Shown piece after piece: positions 15,559-23,149 of a DNA stretch of 25,576 nucleotides. Position 1 is the first letter of the stretch. Each line of letters starts with the position of its first letter. Source of the stretch: a virus; IMG/VR virus record IMGVR_UViG_3300023176_004004, positions 1 to 25,576 of that record; one strand, given 5' to 3'. The position numbers and the translations under genes are program-made. A model generated the notes under the pieces. It saw only the letters and a program-made list of their open reading frames with translations. It did not search any database and was not told the DNA's origin.

Positions 15559-16651
15559 GTCCAGCTAAACGCTTAAAGTCAACTAAATTGTCTTTTGCGT
15601 CTGCTGTCATGTCATTTGTTTGTGTTTCTACACGGTTGCCTGTTACTTCTTTTGCCTCTGCCAATACTGCCTTCTTCTTTGCTGGAGATTTACCGTCAAT
15701 TACTGCCGGTAGATACTTGTCAAACGATTCACGAAGTTTCTTCGTTTGTACAGATTCCAGTAAGTCCATCATAATACTTTTCTGATCCTTGTTTAAAGGA
15801 GCAGTTAGTTCACTAATAATGTCATTGCGAGCAATAGACTCGTTAATCATTTTGATTTTCTTGTCTTGTGCTTCTGCAAGTTTGATTGCTTTCGCCGCTG
15901 CTTCACGTGCTTCTGCTACTTGTTTTGTCTTAGCATCAACTACTTTTAATAGTTTAGATGTTTCTGATTTTTCATTTAGCAGACTGTGAGTGTATTCGTT
16001 AGCAAATGCTTCGAATATTTTGCGACCAAAGTCATTCTTACGTGCGCTATCGATATCTTCTTTTAGTGCTGTAATCTCTTTTGTGAGACCTTTAGCAACT
16101 GTTTCTGATACCAATGTTGCACTTTTCTTGATAAAGTCTGACTTAACTTTATCTAGTTGAGCTTTGCCTTCACGTACAAGACGTACTTTTGTTTCAGCAA
16201 GATCTTTTTTATCTTCGTAAAACTCTGCAAGTTCTTTTGCAAGTGACTCTACTACAAACTCTTCCATAGCAACAAATTTGTCAGCCATAGCTTTTTGATC
16301 TGAGTGTAGTTCCGTTACTTCTTTTTTCAACGATTCTAATACAAAATCTTTTAACAAGTTTGCATTTTCACGTTGAGCAACTGCAAATTTAGCTTTTGCC
16401 TCAGCAAGTTGCTTACGATCTTCTTGGAATTCTGCAATTTCTTCACTTAGTTTTTCAGTAACTAGTGCGTCAATTGCTTCTACCATAGTTTGCTTGTCAT
16501 GTTCATATTTGCCAGCAAACTCTTCACGTAGTTCAGCAGTAACAGCAAGGCGATTTTCTTTCACCTTAGCGTTCCAAGCCTCTTCAAGTTCTGTACGAAC
16601 TTCTTCCGAAATAGCAGTGTTTTCAAAGAGTGATTTCAGTGCATCATTCAT
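15554..16651 (-). CDS. gp22: Prohead core scaffold protein gp22, 365 aa
   Basis: The inner scaffold on which gp23 assembles; in T4 it is digested by gp21 before DNA packaging. The protein is Lys/Glu/Ala-rich and almost wholly helical or coiled-coil. Four helical repeats of the form 'xVxExLxxExxExxxDxKxLAexK' lie at residues 62-88, 103-129, 132-158 and 179-205. The C-terminal part (264-365) is less charged and ends 'NLVDFKRLAGL'. I chose ATG at 16651 rather than a GTG 18 bases upstream because AAGGAG lies directly before 16651. It starts 14 bases after gp21 and ends at the gp23 ribosome site, the T4 order 21-22-23. Confidence 0.93.
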   Translation of the reverse strand: MNDALKSLFENTAISEEVRTELEEAWNAKVKENRLAVTAELREEFAGKYEHDKQTMVEAIDALVTEKLSEEIAEFQEDRKQLAEAKAKFAVAQRENANLLKDFVLESLKKEVTELHSDQKAMADKFVAMEEFVVESLAKELAEFYEDKKDLAETKVRLVREGKAQLDKVKSDFIKKSATLVSETVAKGLTKEITALKEDIDSARKNDFGRKIFEAFANEYTHSLLNEKSETSKLLKVVDAKTKQVAEAREAAAKAIKLAEAQDKKIKMINESIARNDIISELTAPLNKDQKSIMMDLLESVQTKKLRESFDKYLPAVIDGKSPAKKKAVLAEAKEVTGNRVETQTNDMTADAKDNLVDFKRLAGL

Positions 16652-16665
16652 TTTTTTCTCCTTGG

Positions 16666-17289
16666 TCACTGGAGTTTGTCTATTATGTTTAATAGACTCT
16701 CTTTTATATATTGTTGTGCCTTTTTGTCGCCTTGTACTTCCCTAGCTGTATGGAACGCCTTCAAACCACCATTGGTATTCATTAGGTGTTCATATATTGG
16801 TGTTGGATAAGCACCGGGGGCGCTAGGCTGAGCCACAACGTCCACGGTGATTATTTCGAAATCAGTTACTTCTCCTGATCCGTCTTCTTTTACATTGCCT
16901 GAACCCCTTGATGAAACACCTAGTTTAACGCTGCTTTCGAGCATTGTTTTTACCAGTTGTCCCATTGGAGTAGGCAAGATTTTTAACTTGCCATAACCGT
17001 TTGGTCCATCCATCCACATTTCTGAGATCATATGGCTTACACGGTCCAAGTTAATGTTAAGTCCGTCTGGATGATCTACTTCACCTAACACTGAGTAGCC
17101 ACCACTAATTTGTTCGTTGAGTGTGGTGACAGCCCTGCCAATCTCGTTAACGGGATAAACACGCTGATTTGCGTTGCGTACTCCGCCTTGAATGCAAATA
17201 CCTTTCATGTAAAGGTCTTTACCATCGTTAGCAGACTCAACAACAATCCTAGCCTGGTCGAAACTCAAATGTTCATTTAGTAAATTCAT
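16666..17289 (-). CDS. gp21: Prohead core protease gp21, 207 aa
   Basis: Serine protease that cleaves scaffold and capsid proteins at (L/I)-x-E sites during head maturation. Visible features: 'GGVRNANQRVYPVNEI' (35-50), the catalytic-His motif 'GEVDHPDG' (His73), and the serine motif 'GVSSRGSG' (Ser126/Ser127). The next block, 'VTDFEIITVDVVAQPSAPGA' (141-160), is also typical of this family. Length is close to T4 gp21 (212 aa). ATG at 17289 has AAGGA 8 bases upstream. It lies between the acidic core protein and gp22. Confidence 0.95.
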   Translation of the reverse strand: MNLLNEHLSFDQARIVVESANDGKDLYMKGICIQGGVRNANQRVYPVNEIGRAVTTLNEQISGGYSVLGEVDHPDGLNINLDRVSHMISEMWMDGPNGYGKLKILPTPMGQLVKTMLESSVKLGVSSRGSGNVKEDGSGEVTDFEIITVDVVAQPSAPGAYPTPIYEHLMNTNGGLKAFHTAREVQGDKKAQQYIKESLLNIIDKLQ

Positions 17290-17308
17290 CAGTCAGTCCT
17301 TAATCAGT

Positions 17309-18256
17309 TTAGCTGCCAATAGTTGATTTTTTATTAGCTGCATCGCCGGCTGCTTTAGCTGCTGGTGCTGATTTAATGTCAGCTGCTTTACCACCTGGAA
17401 CGTTCACGTTACCCATGTCGTCCTCTTTTGGTGCTGCTGCTTTGCCGCCTGCTTCATCTTTTGATCCTGCTGCGATATTTGCTGATGTACCACCCATATC
17501 ATTTTTACTTGCTACAGCTGATTTTGTACCGTTAGTACCTGTATCGCCCATTTTTGGTGACACTGTGTCAACATATTCACGCATTACTTCGCCTGCTGAT
17601 TTTGGTGCTTTTGACTCTTCTACTTCGTCATCAGTTGCTTCTTCAACTTCTTCGTCTTCAAAAGCAATTGCTTCTTCTTCAGCTTCTTCGTCGTCGTCAC
17701 CTTCTTCTGAATCCATGTCCATTGGCATTTCATCATCTGCAGGTGCTTCGTCGTCGCCATCTGCCATCATTGCATCAAATTCTGCTTTTAGTTCGTCTAG
17801 CATGTCTTCAATGTCTGTTAAACGATCTTCTACATCGCCTTCACCTTCGTCGTCCATGCCCATTTCTGGCTCGTCGCCCATTTCTGGCTCATCGCCCATG
17901 TCTGGCATTTCAATGTCACCCATCATGTCATCAACTGGGTCTGCTTCTGCTACGTCACCATCAAAGAAGCTTTCGTCTACTTCTTCGTCTGCTTCGTCTA
18001 ATTCTTCTTCTGATTCGTCAACTTCTTCATCGGTTGCTTCGTCTAGGTCTTCGTCATCTGACTCATCTAGATCTTCATCAGTTGCTTCATCTACTTCTTC
18101 GTCAGTTGTTTCTTCAACTTCTTCATCTTCAAGTAGTGATTCATAAATGTCACGTGATTTTTCTACCACGATTTCGTGAAAAAGCTCTTCCGCACCTGCT
18201 TTGTCTTCATTGACAAGGCGCTCAAGCATTTCTTCAAACTTATTGCGTTCAGTCAT
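17309..18256 (-). CDS. Very acidic prohead core protein (gp68-position), 315 aa
   Basis: ATG at 18256 follows AAAGGAG. Residues 1-43 form an amphipathic helical head ('FEEMLERLVNEDKAGAEELFHEIVVEKSRDIYESLL') like the start of core proteins that precede gp21 in marine T4-like phages. Residues 44-215 are dominated by Asp and Glu, with tandem units such as 'EATDEEVDES' and 'MGDEPE'. The last 100 residues are Gly/Ala/Lys-rich and low in complexity. The position matches T4 gp67/gp68, which are small core proteins digested by gp21. Role as a core or scaffold component is inferred from position and composition; the acidic stretch could also mimic DNA charge inside the prohead. Antisense Ser-rich ORFs opposite it are composition artefacts. 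Confidence 0.75.
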   Translation of the reverse strand: MTERNKFEEMLERLVNEDKAGAEELFHEIVVEKSRDIYESLLEDEEVEETTDEEVDEATDEDLDESDDEDLDEATDEEVDESEEELDEADEEVDESFFDGDVAEADPVDDMMGDIEMPDMGDEPEMGDEPEMGMDDEGEGDVEDRLTDIEDMLDELKAEFDAMMADGDDEAPADDEMPMDMDSEEGDDDEEAEEEAIAFEDEEVEEATDDEVEESKAPKSAGEVMREYVDTVSPKMGDTGTNGTKSAVASKNDMGGTSANIAAGSKDEAGGKAAAPKEDDMGNVNVPGGKAADIKSAPAAKAAGDAANKKSTIGS

Positions 18257-18291
18257 GTTATTCTCCTTTAAATTTACAAGGCTGTCTATTA

Positions 18292-18308
18292 TATTTACAC
18301 TTTATTTA
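18292..18308 (-). promoter_or_regulatory. Two TAAATA cores upstream of the acidic core gene
   Basis: Minus-strand TAAATA occurs at 18303-18308 (TTTAAATAAAG) and 18292-18297 (GTAAATATAATAG), 36-52 bases before the ATG. This 89-base gap is the largest in the head operon. Late-promoter function is possible, but the region is AT-rich and chance matches are expected. Confidence 0.3.
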
Positions 18309-18345
18309 AAATATACGCTTAAAATGGGGCAAAAACACGCCGTTT

Positions 18346-18954
18346 TTATACGGGAAGTGCTTTTAGGCTGAATTTTTGCACAAATTCAGGTATAGTTTGA
18401 TGATATAAGTTTTGTAAATCTTTTAATTGATCAGGTACAAAACCTCTATTGTTTTCAGTTATCCTAATGTATTTAGTTCTTGGATTGGTGTTTATTGTCA
18501 TAGTAGTTTGCCGTACCCAATTACCATAATAAGTTGCTCTTTCGTCTGATCTTTTATAATTTTTTGTGTCTGCAAATAAATTGTTTACTTTATTATTATC
18601 TTCACCTACTCCTAAAAAATCAAATCCTAATATGTAAATGGTTTTAAATTTATGTGTACTAGCAAGCCATAATGCTGTAGGACCACTACTCCATCCTTTG
18701 TTAGGATTGAGTAAATTTAACCCTTCTACAGATTGGCTGTACTTGTTTGGATTAGTATATACTTTATGATGCCTATGATAGCCGTTATCTGCTATTTCCA
18801 TAATCATTTTAGTATCTACAGCTACTAAATGATCAACCGCACATTCTCTATAAACTGCATTACAAGCATATACAGTTCCTTGATCTTTTAATTGAGGTAT
18901 TGATATTTGTTTTCTACTTGTGCCATTGCCAAGCACAAAGGCTATCTCAGACAT
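18346..18954 (-). CDS. Rossmann-type sialyltransferase/MptE-like protein, 202 aa
   Basis: The pattern resembles CstII-type (GT42) sialyltransferases and DUF115/MptE-like proteins: a nucleotide-loop-like 'FVLGNGTSR' (6-14), 'YACNAVYRE' (29-37), 'LVAVDTKM' (43-50), 'SSGPTALWLA' (89-98) and 'IYILGFDF' (106-113). In CstII, GNGPS and the SG...A motif bind the nucleotide sugar. No signal peptide or membrane helix is seen. The start overlaps the stop of the gp67-like gene (TAATG), so the two are coupled. It is out of place among head-assembly genes and has a gap after it, which suggests a cargo gene inserted in the operon. Substrate unknown; surface-sugar modification of host or virion is a guess. 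Confidence 0.6.
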   Translation of the reverse strand: MSEIAFVLGNGTSRKQISIPQLKDQGTVYACNAVYRECAVDHLVAVDTKMIMEIADNGYHRHHKVYTNPNKYSQSVEGLNLLNPNKGWSSGPTALWLASTHKFKTIYILGFDFLGVGEDNNKVNNLFADTKNYKRSDERATYYGNWVRQTTMTINTNPRTKYIRITENNRGFVPDQLKDLQNLYHQTIPEFVQKFSLKALPV

Positions 18955-19202
18955 TAAATTCCAGCGGCTGCTGCTTGTGCTGCAATACCGTACATTTGTT
19001 TCACAAAGTTCAAGTCTTCTGCTTGTTCTTTGCGTTTCATATCGCTTGCTTTACGCACTTTATTAATGTCTTTTAAAGTGAGCTTTGCTTTTCTGTTATC
19101 AGACATTTTCAAAACGCTCATGTCATCTTGAGCATTGTACCTATCATTTTCTGTAGGTTCAAGTGTGTCGTCATCAAAATAAAACAATTCTCTTAGTATC
19201 AT
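18954..19202 (-). CDS. gp67-like prohead core protein, 82 aa
   Basis: A small charged protein directly downstream of the portal, the position of T4 gene 67 (80 aa). The pattern is 'LRELFYFDDDTLEPTENDRYNAQDD' followed by a basic helix 'RKAKLTLKDINKVRKASDMKRKEQAEDLNFVKQMYG', a layout I associate with small core proteins after gp20 in marine T4-like phages. ATG at 19202 has an AAAAGG site 10-11 bases upstream. Its stop overlaps the next start. Assignment is by position, size and charge rather than clear similarity to T4 gp67. Confidence 0.65.
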   Translation of the reverse strand: MILRELFYFDDDTLEPTENDRYNAQDDMSVLKMSDNRKAKLTLKDINKVRKASDMKRKEQAEDLNFVKQMYGIAAQAAAAGI

Positions 19203-19218
19203 GTTATTATTTACCTTT

Positions 19219-20979
19219 TTAAATTGTTTGATCTGTAGCAGGTTCTTCAGCGCCTAATGCTCCTAAGTCTGCGCCTGTGGCAGTATCAGGTGGTGTATCT
19301 TCGCCGCCGTCGATGCCGCCTAAGTCATCATCTAATCCTGTTTCTAAACCACCAAAGTCTCCGCCTAAGTCGCCTCCAGTAACACCTGCGCTACGCATTT
19401 CTGCACTTCCTTCAGCATCCGTTGGCATTAAGTTTTCATCGTTTTCTTCACGCCATAGACGTTCGTTTTCGGCAATTTCTTCTTTGCTCATACCTAAGAA
19501 TCTACTCATTGCAAATCTATTTGAAATATACGGAATAGCAGCCATTTGTGTAAATGTACCTATTCTGTTGTTATCAAGTTCAGCTTGTCTATAACTTGCA
19601 AAGTTTTGTGGTGGAGTTAGTTTTAAGTCAAACATTGCAAAGTCAACGTTTGCACCTTTACTGTTTAAATATAATTTAAATTCTTGGTTAAAAACTTCTT
19701 CAACCATTGCTTGCAAGCGTTCACAATACTTATTAAAACGTAGTTCTTGAATGTATGCTGTGCCTACTCGTCCATCATTATACTGCGATGCACCGTCGTC
19801 TGCACCAGTAGGCAAGTAGGAACTAGGTATACGCAAGCCACGCACCAACTTGTTAGTAAAATACCTAAGGTCATCAATTTCACCTAAGTTAGTACCACCT
19901 GGTAGTGTTTCAACTTTTGATCCACGTCCTTCAGCAGTTTGTGGGAAAAAGTAATCTTCGTTGATTGACAGTGGATTATAACTTGAGTCTATAACATTTT
20001 GTCCACCACCTGTCTTGGATGGGATTCGTCTTTGATGTATTTCCGTTTTAACACGCTCCACAAACTGCATAGCAAGGTGTGAAGGCATGTTGCCCACATC
20101 AACGTAGAATACTCTGCGCTCTGGCGCACGTTGGACACGATAGATAATAATCGCATCCTCAAGCAGTTCTTTCTGCTTGTAAACTTTAAAAATACTTTCT
20201 AGCAGACTGTTGCCAAAAGGAAAGTTTTGATCTAGTCCTTCGCTCATTGACAAATGAACAACGTGATTAGCATCTACAAAAGTTTCTTTTTCGCCCTGCT
20301 CAAATCTGCTTGCTCCTGTTGCAGGTGTACTATTGCCGCCTGTGCCAAATTGATTTGTTACCTGTTGATATCCTTGTGTACCACCAGGACCATAGCTGTT
20401 TTGTGTATTAAGAGGTGTTGCCTCTAGATTTTCAAAACTAAAATTTAAATTCTTTACAACATATTGTTCAGGACGCTTGCCTTCACTTTCGTTTACAATA
20501 ATTTTAGTAACTTGACTAGGGTCTACATGAAACCATTTTTGTGTTTCTGGGTCTCTAATAAAGAACTGGTCACCATATTTAAATGCATTACGCATAATGC
20601 GAAACATTCTTGTTTCAAATTTATTAAGTTTGCACCATTGTTTTAAATACTGTCCAAGAATTTGAACTTCAACATTTGTAGCTTCTTTATTGAAATTAAA
20701 ACTAAAGTGGGTGTCATTTTCTTTTGATGTCTGTGTGCAAAATTCTGCAAGAATGTCAAGTGCAGCATTTACTTCGCTGTCACTATCCATTGTATTGTAT
20801 TGATTATAACGTTCAATACGATTAGGAGAACCAACATAAACATCGGGCAAATGTGAACTATAATTAGCAGCCGCAGGACCTACACCAGAACCTTGTCCTT
20901 GTTTAAAACTGAAAGGACTGTAGCTTCCTGAAGGATTGTTACCAGTTTGTACTGGTTTAAAATGTTTTTTCCAACTCAT
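19219..20979 (-). CDS. gp20: Portal vertex protein gp20, 586 aa
   Basis: Dodecameric portal through which DNA enters and leaves the head; it also nucleates prohead assembly. Typical blocks: 'NRIERYNQYNTMDSDSEVNAALDILAEF' (about 53-80), 'RNAFKYGDQFFIRD', 'GNSLLESIFKVYKQKELLEDAIIIYRVQRAPERRVFYVDVGNMP', and 'FFPQTAEGRGSKVETLPGGTNLGEIDDLRYFTNKLVRGLRIPSSYLP'. It is slightly longer than T4 gp20 (524 aa); the last 70 residues form a Gly/Asp-rich low-complexity tail. Its ATG overlaps the tape-measure stop (ATGA). In T4, genes 18 and 19 precede gene 20; here the tape-measure gene takes that place. Confidence 0.97.
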   Translation of the reverse strand: MSWKKHFKPVQTGNNPSGSYSPFSFKQGQGSGVGPAAANYSSHLPDVYVGSPNRIERYNQYNTMDSDSEVNAALDILAEFCTQTSKENDTHFSFNFNKEATNVEVQILGQYLKQWCKLNKFETRMFRIMRNAFKYGDQFFIRDPETQKWFHVDPSQVTKIIVNESEGKRPEQYVVKNLNFSFENLEATPLNTQNSYGPGGTQGYQQVTNQFGTGGNSTPATGASRFEQGEKETFVDANHVVHLSMSEGLDQNFPFGNSLLESIFKVYKQKELLEDAIIIYRVQRAPERRVFYVDVGNMPSHLAMQFVERVKTEIHQRRIPSKTGGGQNVIDSSYNPLSINEDYFFPQTAEGRGSKVETLPGGTNLGEIDDLRYFTNKLVRGLRIPSSYLPTGADDGASQYNDGRVGTAYIQELRFNKYCERLQAMVEEVFNQEFKLYLNSKGANVDFAMFDLKLTPPQNFASYRQAELDNNRIGTFTQMAAIPYISNRFAMSRFLGMSKEEIAENERLWREENDENLMPTDAEGSAEMRSAGVTGGDLGGDFGGLETGLDDDLGGIDGGEDTPPDTATGADLGALGAEEPATDQTI

Positions 20980-23081
20980 CTAGCAACCCCTTTCAATATA
21001 TTTCCATTTAAGCCTTTTGTAGCACGTAAATTTTTAAGTTCTGTTTGTAGTTGTTGTTCGTTAATGCTTGCTACATTGTATATTCCTACGTTTAAATCTC
21101 TTATAGCATCATTTAAATTTTTAATCATATTACCGAGTTCACTATTGTTATTATTACTTATCGCATTAGAATTGTCAACCTGATTTTCTTGCAAAGTAGC
21201 AACACTATTCATTCTTTCTGCAATTTTATTCATTACATCGAAAGTTTTCATACGACCTGTAATCGATGCACCACCACTTATAATCTCAGGTCCAAACTCT
21301 CCAACTAATCCCATTTCACCTAAAGGAATTCTGCCGCCACTATCAAATCCTCTAATACTACCAGGAACTCTTTGCATATGTGTTAAACTTTCAACTACTC
21401 TTTTAGTTGCTTCAACTTTAGCTTCTGCATTTGCAATTTGTTCAGAAATGTATCTACTTGCTGCATCTTGAGCAGTAAAGCCGTCTGCTGTCATTTGACC
21501 TTGTTGTTCGTGTAATCTTGCTAACTCTTGTTGTGCATCAGCTAATTCTGATCTTGCAGTGTTAACATGTTCTTCAATATCTGTTCTTGTAGAAATTTCA
21601 TTTTCATTTAAAACATTATCAATATCCATTTCTAATTGATTTGCTAAATCAGCTGCTGTTCCTTCGCCTAAAATTACTTCTTCTGCATCCATGTCTACAG
21701 TGTTTGGCGTAAATGAAAATCCTTCGTTTAATCTATCAATTGCATCAGCAGCAGGATTAAGCACTTTACTAATTGCTTCTTCAACTTGTCTACGTAATGC
21801 TGCATCATCGCCCATTGCTTCGGTTACTTTTGTCAGTGCTGTTTCTGCTGCACCTACAAGTGCAGGTAAAGCAGTTTGTTGCACATACATTACTGTTTCA
21901 CGTAATGCTTCTTGCATATCAACAGTTTGTCTAATAATACCACCTGCGCCTATTTGTGCTTGTTGTTGATCTGCAATTGTATCTCTTAAACTTCCTATAA
22001 CTGCTGCTAAGTCATTTGATCCTTCGGCAGCACTAGTAATACCTCTGCGTAAATCAAAACTGCTTTCTAACATATCAGCAGCATTCGCACCTACATCGCT
22101 AAAGTTTCCTAGTAGTGCTAGGTTTGCAAATTCAGGTGACTCCATGCCTTCAACACTTGCACCTATAGCTTCATCTAATAGTCCTTGTGCTTCTTCTGCA
22201 CTTGCTCCATTTCTTATTGCTTGTGCATATGCTTCATATTCATCAATTACACTTGGAAGTGCTTTTGCAATCTCTTTACTTGCATCACTTACTGGTGCAC
22301 CAAAGGCTACCAAGTCCTGAATAAGTGTTTCAAAACCTGGTCCTAATTCACCTGCTGTTTGCAATCCTTCTTGCAATGCCATTGCCGAATCTTCACTGAG
22401 TGTTGATAGCAATGCTTGAACTTGGCCATTACGGCGTCTTTGTCTCATTTCTTCAGCAATTTGATCTCTTTGCTTACCTGTGAGTTTGCTTAATTCATCT
22501 AATGTGGTTGCAAACTGCGCTGCATTTGAATTTAATGTTCCATCAGTACGCATCCTACGCATACCTTCAACTGTTTGTAAATCTGCAAATGTAGCCAATG
22601 ATTCGTTTATATCTTGTACATCATAACCTAGCATACGTAAGTTTGTACCAAAATCACTGTCTAAAAAGTCTTTACTCATTTGTACAAAACTTTGTGTAGC
22701 ATCTTCAGTAGTGCCGCCTAATACTCTTAAAGCATTTTGATTTTTCATAAAAAACTCAGTCATTTCTTTAACTTCGAGACCCATTTCTGCTGCACTTTGT
22801 TTTATATCAACAACACTAGCACCAAAAGTTGCACCTATGTTTGTTAGCTGTTGATACTCTTTAAGACTACCTTCAGCAAAGTTTACCAGGCCTGCAATAG
22901 CTTTACTGGCTGTTCCTAATATTTTTGTGTTTGAATTTAAAGCGTCTGAGTATGCACTTAAACTTTGTGAACCACTAAGAAGGTTACCAGCAATGCCTAA
23001 ACCGGCACTTGCTATGTCACTACCTGCTCTTTTAAAATTTTCTGTTAAAAAATTTAATGCGCCGCCGGTTTCTTCAGCCAA
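20976..23081 (-). CDS. Tail tape-measure protein, 701 aa (gp29-like role)
   Basis: Sets tail length and is ejected with DNA. It is mostly helical and Ala/Gln-rich. Near residues 578-600 it carries 'GFDSGGRIPLGEMGLVGEFGPEI', matching the 'GG-R-x4-G-x4-LVGE-x-GPE' signature common near the end of tape-measure proteins. At about 0.15 nm per residue, 701 aa predicts a tail near 105 nm, similar to T4. The start is TTG at 23081: upstream in the same frame is a stop and no ATG, and AGGAG lies at 23091-23095. It is divergent from gp26 and overlaps gp20 by ATGA. Homology to T4 gp29 itself is not visible by eye; the role is assigned by signature, composition and neighbours. Confidence 0.85.
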   Translation of the reverse strand: MAEETGGALNFLTENFKRAGSDIASAGLGIAGNLLSGSQSLSAYSDALNSNTKILGTASKAIAGLVNFAEGSLKEYQQLTNIGATFGASVVDIKQSAAEMGLEVKEMTEFFMKNQNALRVLGGTTEDATQSFVQMSKDFLDSDFGTNLRMLGYDVQDINESLATFADLQTVEGMRRMRTDGTLNSNAAQFATTLDELSKLTGKQRDQIAEEMRQRRRNGQVQALLSTLSEDSAMALQEGLQTAGELGPGFETLIQDLVAFGAPVSDASKEIAKALPSVIDEYEAYAQAIRNGASAEEAQGLLDEAIGASVEGMESPEFANLALLGNFSDVGANAADMLESSFDLRRGITSAAEGSNDLAAVIGSLRDTIADQQQAQIGAGGIIRQTVDMQEALRETVMYVQQTALPALVGAAETALTKVTEAMGDDAALRRQVEEAISKVLNPAADAIDRLNEGFSFTPNTVDMDAEEVILGEGTAADLANQLEMDIDNVLNENEISTRTDIEEHVNTARSELADAQQELARLHEQQGQMTADGFTAQDAASRYISEQIANAEAKVEATKRVVESLTHMQRVPGSIRGFDSGGRIPLGEMGLVGEFGPEIISGGASITGRMKTFDVMNKIAERMNSVATLQENQVDNSNAISNNNNSELGNMIKNLNDAIRDLNVGIYNVASINEQQLQTELKNLRATKGLNGNILKGVAR

Positions 23082-23108
23082 ATCGTAATACTCCTAGATA
23101 ATTGTACA

Positions 23109-23115
23109 ATAAATA
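23109..23115 (+). promoter_or_regulatory. Late promoter motif ATAAATA for gp26
   Basis: AATAAATAT on the plus strand, about 35 bases before the gp26 ATG, in the divergent gap between gp26 and the tape-measure gene. Confidence 0.5.
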
Positions 23116-23125
23116 TGCTATAGTA

Positions 23126-23131
23126 TATTTA
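23126..23131 (-). promoter_or_regulatory. Late promoter core TAAATA for the tape-measure gene
   Basis: GGTAAATATAC on the minus strand, about 45 bases before the TTG start. It faces away from the gp26 motif and the two would transcribe across each other in a 68-base gap. Only the TAAATA core matches. Confidence 0.35.
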
Positions 23132-23149
23132 CCTGACAGGAGTACTAAC

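Noticed and set aside
14492-15576. Rightward ORFs opposite gp23
   Set aside because: Shadows of the clear gp23 frame with no ribosome sites or motifs.
16652-16669. GTG start for gp22 at 16669
   Set aside because: The AAGGAG lies inside that extension and directly precedes ATG 16651, which is therefore the better start.
17376-18213. Long rightward Ser-rich and Leu-rich ORFs opposite the acidic gene
   Set aside because: They mirror the Asp/Glu codon repeats of the real leftward gene, have no ribosome sites, and are low-complexity artefacts.
18346-18365. AAAAAC/GTTTTT hairpin at the end of the glycosyltransferase-like gene as a terminator
   Set aside because: The stem is six mostly A-U pairs and the T-run is part of the stem, so it is too weak to call.
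23102-23149. Upstream start for gp26 at 23102
   Set aside because: The extra 16 residues overlap the promoter motif, lack a ribosome site, and ATG 23150 has AGGAG 7 bases before it.
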